From Streptomyces mexicanus (GTDB taxonomy: Bacteria > Actinomycetota > Actinomycetes > Streptomycetales > Streptomycetaceae): a DNA stretch of 55,763 nt. How positions within the stretch are numbered: the stretch's first letter is position 1; each line of letters starts with the position of its first letter. The stretch covers positions 6,358,454 to 6,414,216 of the forward strand of contig NZ_LR732544.1 of NCBI RefSeq assembly GCF_902506575.1. Direction: 5' to 3'. This document shows positions 51,103 through 55,763 of the stretch, in pieces. Position numbers and translations under genes: made by a program. Under the pieces are notes generated by a model. It was not told where the DNA came from. It ran no database searches and saw only the letters and a list, made by a program, of their open reading frames with translations.

Positions 51103-53616
51103 TCACAACTGGCCGACGTCGGTGACCCGGACGACCGCCCGGCCCTCGGCGTCGGAGGCGGCCAGGTCGATCTCGGCGCTGATGCCCCAGTCGTGGTCGC
51201 CGTTGGGATCGTCGAAGATCTGCCGCACCCGCCACAGCCCGTTCTGCGGCTCCTCCTGGATCACCAGCAGCTTGGGGCCGCGGGCGTCGGGGCCGGTGCC
51301 GAGGTCGTCGTACTCCTCCCAGTACCTGTCCATCGCCTCGCCCCACGCCTCGGCGTCCCAGCCGGACTCGGCGTCCATCTCGCCCAGTTCCTCGATCTGG
51401 TCGAGGGCGGCCAGCTCGACGCGGCGGAACATGGCGTTGCGCACCAGGACGCGGAAGGCGCGGGCGTTGGCCGTGACCGGCTTGACCTGATCGGCCTTCT
51501 CCTGGGCCTCCTCGGCGGTCATCACCTCCGGGTTGGCCAGCTGCTCCCACTCGTCCAGCAGACTGGAGTCGACCTGCCGCACCGTCTCGCCCAGCCAGGC
51601 GATCAGGTCCTGCAAATCCTCGGACTTCAGGTCGTCCGGGACGGTGTGCTCCAGGGCCTTGTAGGCGCTGGCCAGGTAGCGCAGCACGATCCCCTCGGTG
51701 CGGGCCAGCTCGTAGAAGGAGACCAGCTCCGTGAACGACAGCGCCCGCTCGTACATGTCGCGGACCACGGACTTCGGCGACAGCGGATGGTCACCGACCC
51801 ACGGATGGCTCTTGCGGTAGGTGTTGTACGCGTGGAAGAGCAGCTCCTCCAGCGGCTTGGGGTAGGTGACGTCCTGGAGGCGCTCCATGCGCTCCTCGTA
51901 CTCGACGCCGTCCGCCTTCATCGCGGCAACGGCCTCCCCGCGGGCCTTGTTCTGCTGGGCGACGAGGATCTGCCGCGGGTCGTCGAGCGTGGACTCCACG
52001 ACGGAGACCATGTCCAGCGCGTAGGACGGCGACTCGGGGTCCAGCAGTTCGAACGCGGCCAGCGCGAACGTGGACAGCGGCTGGTTGAGCGCGAAGTCCT
52101 GCTGGAGATCGACCGTGAGGCGGACGATCCGGCCCTCGGCGTCGGGTTCGTCGAGCTTCTCGACGATGCCGCCGTCCAAGAGCGAGCGGTAGATGGCGAT
52201 CGCCCGCCGGATGTGCCGCAGCTGCTGCTTGCGCGGCTCGTGGTTGTCCTCCAGCAGGTGCCGCATCGCCTCGAAGGCATTGCCGGGACGGGCGATCACC
52301 GACAGCAGCATCGCGTGCGTCACACGGAAGCGGGACGTCAGCGGTTCCGGCTCGGAGGCGATGAGCTTGTCGAAGGTGTTGTCCGTCCAGCCGACGAAGC
52401 CCTCCGGCGCCTTCTTGCGGACCACCTTGCGGCGCTTCTTCGGGTCGTCACCGGCCTTCGCGAGCGCCTTCTCGTTCTCGATGACGTGCTCGGGGGCCTG
52501 CGCGACGACGAACCCCTCCGTGTCGAACCCCGCACGCCCGGCCCGGCCGGCGATCTGGTGGAACTCCCGGGCCCGCAGGGTGCGCACCCGGCTGCCGTCG
52601 TACTTGGTCAACGCCGTGAACAGCACCGTGCGGATCGGGACGTTGACACCGACGCCGAGCGTGTCCGTGCCGCAGATCACCTTCAGCAGACCCGCCTGCG
52701 CGAGCTTCTCCACCAGCCGCCGGTACTTGGGCAGCATGCCGGCGTGATGGACGCCGATGCCGTGGCGGACGTAGCGGGAGAGGGTGCGGCCGAAGCGGGT
52801 CGTGAAGCGGAAGTTGCCGATCAGCTCGGCGATCCGCTCCTTCTCCTCGCGCGAGCACATGTTGATGCTCATCAGCGCCTGCGCGCGCTCCGCGGCCTGC
52901 GCCTGGGTGAAGTGCACGATGTACACGGGCGCCTGCCGGCTCTGCAGCAGGTCGGTGAGCGTCTCGGTCAGCGGGGTGCGCCGGTACTCGTAGGACAGCG
53001 GCACCGGACGGGTCGCCGAGCGGACCACCGCCGTGGGACGGCCCGTGCGGCGGGTGAGGTCCTTCTCGAAGAAGGAGACGTCGCCGAGCGTGGCCGACAT
53101 CAGGACGAACTGCGCCTGCGGCAGTTCCAGCAGCGGGATCTGCCAGGCCCAGCCGCGGTCCGGCTCGGCGTAGAAGTGGAACTCGTCCATGACGACCTGG
53201 CCGACGTCGGCGTGCTTGCCGTCGCGCAGCGCGATGGACGCCAGCACCTCGGCGGTGCAGCAGATGACGGGCGCGTCGGCGTTGACGGAGGCGTCACCGG
53301 TGAGCATGCCGACGTTCTCCGTGCCGAACAGCTTGCACAGCTCGAAGAACTTCTCCGATACCAGTGCCTTGATCGGAGCCGTGTAGAAGGTGACCTCGTC
53401 CCGGGCCAGGGCCGCGAAGTGCGCGCCGGCGGCGATCATGCTCTTGCCGGAGCCGGTGGGCGTCGACACGATCACGTTCGCGCCGGAGACGACCTCGATC
53501 AGGGCCTCTTCCTGGTGCGGGTAGAGCGTGAGACCCCGTTCCTGGGCCCACGAGTCGAAGGCCTCGTACAGGGCGTCGGGGTCGGCGGTCGGCGGCAGCT
53601 GATCGATGAGGGTCAC
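51103..53616 (-). CDS. Ski2-like DEAD/DEAH-box helicase with DUF3516 C-terminus
   Basis: An 837-residue superfamily 2 helicase. The Walker A motif TPTGSGKS is at 52-59; motif II is DEFH (VVMDEFHFYAEPD), motif III SAT (LMSATLG), and motif VI HQIAGRAGRAG. The C-terminal half matches DUF3516, found on actinobacterial helicases of this type. It would unwind RNA or DNA, perhaps in RNA turnover like Ski2/Mtr4 relatives. The GTG at 53616 is chosen; the upstream frame overlaps the divergent gene's promoter. A normal actinobacterial housekeeping gene. Confidence 0.88.
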   Translation of the reverse strand: MTLIDQLPPTADPDALYEAFDSWAQERGLTLYPHQEEALIEVVSGANVIVSTPTGSGKSMIAAGAHFAALARDEVTFYTAPIKALVSEKFFELCKLFGTENVGMLTGDASVNADAPVICCTAEVLASIALRDGKHADVGQVVMDEFHFYAEPDRGWAWQIPLLELPQAQFVLMSATLGDVSFFEKDLTRRTGRPTAVVRSATRPVPLSYEYRRTPLTETLTDLLQSRQAPVYIVHFTQAQAAERAQALMSINMCSREEKERIAELIGNFRFTTRFGRTLSRYVRHGIGVHHAGMLPKYRRLVEKLAQAGLLKVICGTDTLGVGVNVPIRTVLFTALTKYDGSRVRTLRAREFHQIAGRAGRAGFDTEGFVVAQAPEHVIENEKALAKAGDDPKKRRKVVRKKAPEGFVGWTDNTFDKLIASEPEPLTSRFRVTHAMLLSVIARPGNAFEAMRHLLEDNHEPRKQQLRHIRRAIAIYRSLLDGGIVEKLDEPDAEGRIVRLTVDLQQDFALNQPLSTFALAAFELLDPESPSYALDMVSVVESTLDDPRQILVAQQNKARGEAVAAMKADGVEYEERMERLQDVTYPKPLEELLFHAYNTYRKSHPWVGDHPLSPKSVVRDMYERALSFTELVSFYELARTEGIVLRYLASAYKALEHTVPDDLKSEDLQDLIAWLGETVRQVDSSLLDEWEQLANPEVMTAEEAQEKADQVKPVTANARAFRVLVRNAMFRRVELAALDQIEELGEMDAESGWDAEAWGEAMDRYWEEYDDLGTGPDARGPKLLVIQEEPQNGLWRVRQIFDDPNGDHDWGISAEIDLAASDAEGRAVVRVTDVGQL

Positions 53617-53761
53617 GCACCCATCTTGCCTGGCCGCCCGGCCCGGGCGGGAATCGGCTGCCGGAGCGAAGATCACGACCGCTACGCTGTGTCGCCGAGG
53701 GAGCATCGGCGGACCGGGTCAACGGGACGGCGGCGGACAGGAAATGGGGCGGAAGACGGCC

Positions 53762-54556
53762 ATGATGGGACCAGCACACTCACTGTCCGGCGCGGCGGCC
53801 TGGCTGGGGGTGGGAGCCGCCACGGCGGCAGCGGGGCATCCGATGCCCTGGCCGGTCCTGCTGTGCGGCGCGCTGATCTGCGCCGGCGCCGCGCTCGCCC
53901 CGGACCTGGACCACAAGGCCGCCACGATCTCCCGGGCCTTCGGACCGATCTCGCACGGACTGTGCGAGATCGTCGACAAACTCTCCTACGCCGTCTACAA
54001 GGCCACGCGCAAGAAGGGCGACCCACGCCGTTCCGGCGGCCACCGCACACTGACGCACACCTGGCTGTGGGCGGTGCTGATCGGCGCCGGCACCTCCCTC
54101 CTGGCGATCACCGGCGGGCGCTGGGCGGTGCTGGCGATCCTTTTCGTCCACATGGTGCTGGCCATCGAGGGCCTGCTGTGGCGAGCGGCCCGCGGCTCCA
54201 GCAGCGACGTCCTGGTGTGGCTGCTGGCCGCGACGAGCGCCTGGATACTCGCCGGCATCCTCGACCAGCCCGGCAACGGATCGAACTGGCTGTTCACGGC
54301 CCCGGGCCAGGAGTACCTGTGGCTGGGGCTGCCGATCGTCCTGGGCGCGCTGGTGCACGACATCGGGGACGCGCTGACCGTCTCCGGCTGCCCGATCCTG
54401 TGGCCGATACCCGTGGGCCGCAAGCGCTGGTACCCGGTCGGTCCGCCGAAGGCGATGCGGTTCCGCGCCGGCAGCTGGGTCGAGCTGAAGGTGCTGATGC
54501 CGGCGTTCATGGTGCTCGGCGGGGTGGGCTGCGCGGCCGCGCTCAACGTCATCTGA
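53762..54556 (+). CDS. Membrane-bound metal-dependent hydrolase (YdjM/DUF457)
   Basis: A 264-residue integral membrane protein of the YdjM/LexA-binding metal-dependent hydrolase family. Metal-ligand motifs are HSLSG near the N-terminus, APDLDHKAATISR (DxDH), and GHRTLTHTWLW (H...TH). About five hydrophobic segments are seen. GGCGGAAG precedes the ATG at 53762; an ATG at 53744 would add six residues. It is divergent from the helicase and convergent with the bL31B gene. Biological substrate unknown. Confidence 0.82.
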   Translation: MMGPAHSLSGAAAWLGVGAATAAAGHPMPWPVLLCGALICAGAALAPDLDHKAATISRAFGPISHGLCEIVDKLSYAVYKATRKKGDPRRSGGHRTLTHTWLWAVLIGAGTSLLAITGGRWAVLAILFVHMVLAIEGLLWRAARGSSSDVLVWLLAATSAWILAGILDQPGNGSNWLFTAPGQEYLWLGLPIVLGALVHDIGDALTVSGCPILWPIPVGRKRWYPVGPPKAMRFRAGSWVELKVLMPAFMVLGGVGCAAALNVI

Positions 54557-54576
54557 GCGAGCCGCCCGGCCCGGCG

Positions 54577-54861
54577 TCAGGCCGGCGCGTCCGCTCCGGA
54601 ACCCTGCCTGCCCTGACCGCGGGTGCCGAAGCGGCGCTCGAACCGGGCGATGCGCCCCTCGGAGTCCACCGTGCGCGCCTTGCCGGTGTAGAAGGGATGG
54701 CTCTCCGAGGAGATCTCCACGTCCACGACCGGGTAGGTCTGCCCATCGTCCCAGTCGATGGTCTGGTCACTGGTGGCCGTGGACCGGGTGAGGAAGGCGT
54801 AGCCGGCGGCCCGGTCGCGGAAGACCACGGGGTGGTAGCCGGGGTGCTTGTCCTGCTGCAT
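54577..54861 (-). CDS. rpmE2: Ribosomal protein bL31 type B (zinc-free)
   Basis: A 94-residue bL31B protein of the large ribosomal subunit (MQQDKHPGYHPVVFRDRAAG, DVEISSESHPFYTGK). It lacks the CxxC zinc-binding cysteines of the A form, so it can replace that form when zinc is short. Such paralogues are often repressed by Zur, but no Zur-box-like palindrome was seen upstream. GAGGAG lies five bases before the ATG. The C-terminus has a Gly/Gln-rich extension. Confidence 0.93.
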   Translation of the reverse strand: MQQDKHPGYHPVVFRDRAAGYAFLTRSTATSDQTIDWDDGQTYPVVDVEISSESHPFYTGKARTVDSEGRIARFERRFGTRGQGRQGSGADAPA

Positions 54862-54930
54862 GAGTGCTCCTCGTACGTGGGAGGCAGGCCGGACGGGCGA
54901 GGCGGGGCCGGTGGCGCACGGACGGCCACG

Positions 54931-55404
54931 TCAGCCGCGCAGGCCGTCCTCGTCCACGACGTGCATCGCCGCCTCTTCGGCGGAGGCCGCCGCACCGTCG
55001 ATGCCGACGTCCGAGGCGACCAGCGCGCTCTCCTCGTCCTCGTGCGCGCCCTCGTCGGGTGCGACGAGCCGGCCGGAGCGGGCGGCGCCCACCTCGTTGT
55101 CCAGGAGTTCCCCGTCCGTGCCGGTGCAGTCGCCGATACCGTCGCCGTCCGGGGCCGCCAGGTCGGGCAGCTCCTCGGACAGCCGCTGCTCCAGGGTCTC
55201 GCCCCGTCGGCGCTCGGCGGCGGTCACACCGGTGTGCTCCACGGCCCAGGGCCGCTCGGGAGGGGACCAGCCACGGTCGAGGGGATCTTCGACGCCGTCG
55301 TACTCAAGGGTGTCCTCCGAGTCCAGCACTCCTGTGTCTTCCTTGATCTCGGAGTCCGGATCGGGCTGGTAGACGTCGTCTCCCCAGCCGTCGGCGCTGT
55401 CCAC
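54931..55404 (-). CDS. DUF5709 protein
   Basis: A 157-residue, very acidic protein (many Asp/Glu) that matches the DUF5709 family of actinobacteria (GDDVYQPDPDSEIKEDTG, RGWSPPERPWAVEHTG). It is probably disordered in part and soluble. The GTG at 55404 has GGAGG five bases upstream. It lies 69 nt upstream of rpmE2 on the same strand, so they may be co-transcribed. Function unknown. Confidence 0.82.
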   Translation of the reverse strand: MDSADGWGDDVYQPDPDSEIKEDTGVLDSEDTLEYDGVEDPLDRGWSPPERPWAVEHTGVTAAERRRGETLEQRLSEELPDLAAPDGDGIGDCTGTDGELLDNEVGAARSGRLVAPDEGAHEDEESALVASDVGIDGAAASAEEAAMHVVDEDGLRG

Positions 55405-55439
55405 GGATACCTCCAGGTGGTGGGGACGGTTCCGTTCTC

Positions 55440-55464
55440 ACCACGGTCGGTGGCCGACCGTGGT
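55440..55464. terminator. Hairpin upstream of the DUF5709 gene
   Basis: ACCACGGTCGG (55440-55450) pairs with CCGACCGTGGT (55454-55464), an 11-bp stem with a 3-nt loop. It is either the terminator of a gene beyond the right end or a leader hairpin of the DUF5709 mRNA. Confidence 0.5.
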
Positions 55465-55559
55465 GCGCGGGGCAGGGCTTTCACCCGGTGTGCACCGGAC
55501 GGTTCCCGGGCGCTCCCCGTGCCACTGCCGCTTTCCAGATTTCCACCCCTGTTCGGCAC

Positions 55560-55763
55560 CGCGCAACGGCACGGCGGCGGGCGGCCCCGCCCCCCCGCCC
55601 CCCCCCCGCCCCGGGCGGTCGCCCCCCCCCCCCCCCCCCCCCCCCCCGCCCCCGCCGCGCCCCGCGCGCCCCAGCGCCGCGCCGGCGCCCGCCGCCGCGG
55701 CCCGCGCCGCGTGGCCGCCCCGCCCGCCGCTGCGCCCCCGCCCCGCCCCCGCCCTCACGGCCC
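55560..55763. other. Low-complexity contig end, probably unreliable
   Basis: Long C runs (densest 55,587-55,650) mirror the G runs at the left end. No feature can be supported here; sequence quality is probably poor. Confidence 0.75.

Noticed and set aside
34862..54930. Zur box upstream of rpmE2 and tRNA genes anywhere in the window
   Set aside because: No Zur-like palindrome was seen before rpmE2. No tRNA-like cloverleaf with a T-loop GGTTCGA-type arm and matching acceptor was found by eye.

Overview
The window looks like a draft contig from a Streptomyces or close relative. GC is very high, third codon positions are almost all G or C, and GTG starts and overlapping stop/start junctions are common. 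Several genes are typical of the genus: rppA, a CYP158-type P450, MurT/GatD, several actinobacterial families of unknown function, and a xylA/xylB pair with a ROK regulator. Both ends (about 1-230 and 55,560-55,763) are homopolymer-rich and are probably poor assembly. About 46 intact chromosomal and element genes can be supported, plus one gene split by an insertion. No rRNA, tRNA or CRISPR array was seen.

Left third (1-32,320). The end of a sodium/solute symporter gene is coupled to a LytS-type sensor kinase. Then come a cytochrome oxidase assembly protein, ATP-dependent phosphofructokinase, the GatD/MurT pair that amidates lipid II, and peptide deformylase. A TetR regulator is divergent from an acyl-CoA dehydrogenase. 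A three-gene operon rppA-P450-cupin should make tetrahydroxynaphthalene and oxidise and couple it to flaviolin-type pigments. It is followed by an aldehyde dehydrogenase, a Nudix hydrolase coupled to an ATP-dependent DNA ligase, a thioredoxin-reductase-like flavoprotein divergent from an XRE-cupin regulator, and a quinone oxidoreductase with two acyl-CoA dehydrogenases in one overlapping operon. Then follow a secreted phosphodiester glycosidase, a PAS-GAF-PP2C-ATPase protein with altered metal-site residues, a Tat-exported amidase, and the xylose genes: ROK repressor, xylB and divergent xylA.

Middle (32,334-41,873). A gene for a secreted phytase-like esterase is cut in two by an integrated element of 8,169 bp. 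The halves rejoin in frame at a shared GTCGAC (33,096-33,101 and 41,265-41,270), which restores a protein of about 456 residues. The element carries a large serine integrase next to its right end, and the reconstructed attP has two near-identical 21-bp inverted arms. No replication or conjugation genes are recognisable. Its cargo is a leftward run of five genes: a small unknown, a DUF6415-like protein, a zinc-knuckle protein, a class I aminoacyl-tRNA-synthetase-like catalytic core, and an ASCH-domain protein. There is also a rightward SLOG/DprA-like protein with an XRE-TPR regulator, and a collagen-like membrane protein with a coiled-coil membrane partner. The synthetase-like/ASCH pair in this setting is the best candidate for an undescribed system.

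Right third (42,151-55,404). This part holds a fatty acid desaturase, small membrane proteins, a secreted alpha/beta hydrolase, an MpaB-family oxygenase, a methyltransferase, a pyridoxamine-oxidase-fold protein, and a lone Roadblock/LC7 protein. A DUF6397 protein, acyl-CoA thioesterase II, a Ski2-like helicase with a DUF3516-type C-terminus, a membrane metal-dependent hydrolase, the alternative ribosomal protein bL31B and a DUF5709 protein follow. Many intergenic regions hold strong hairpins. Three contain decayed tandem repeats, and one holds an 83-bp inverted-repeat element.
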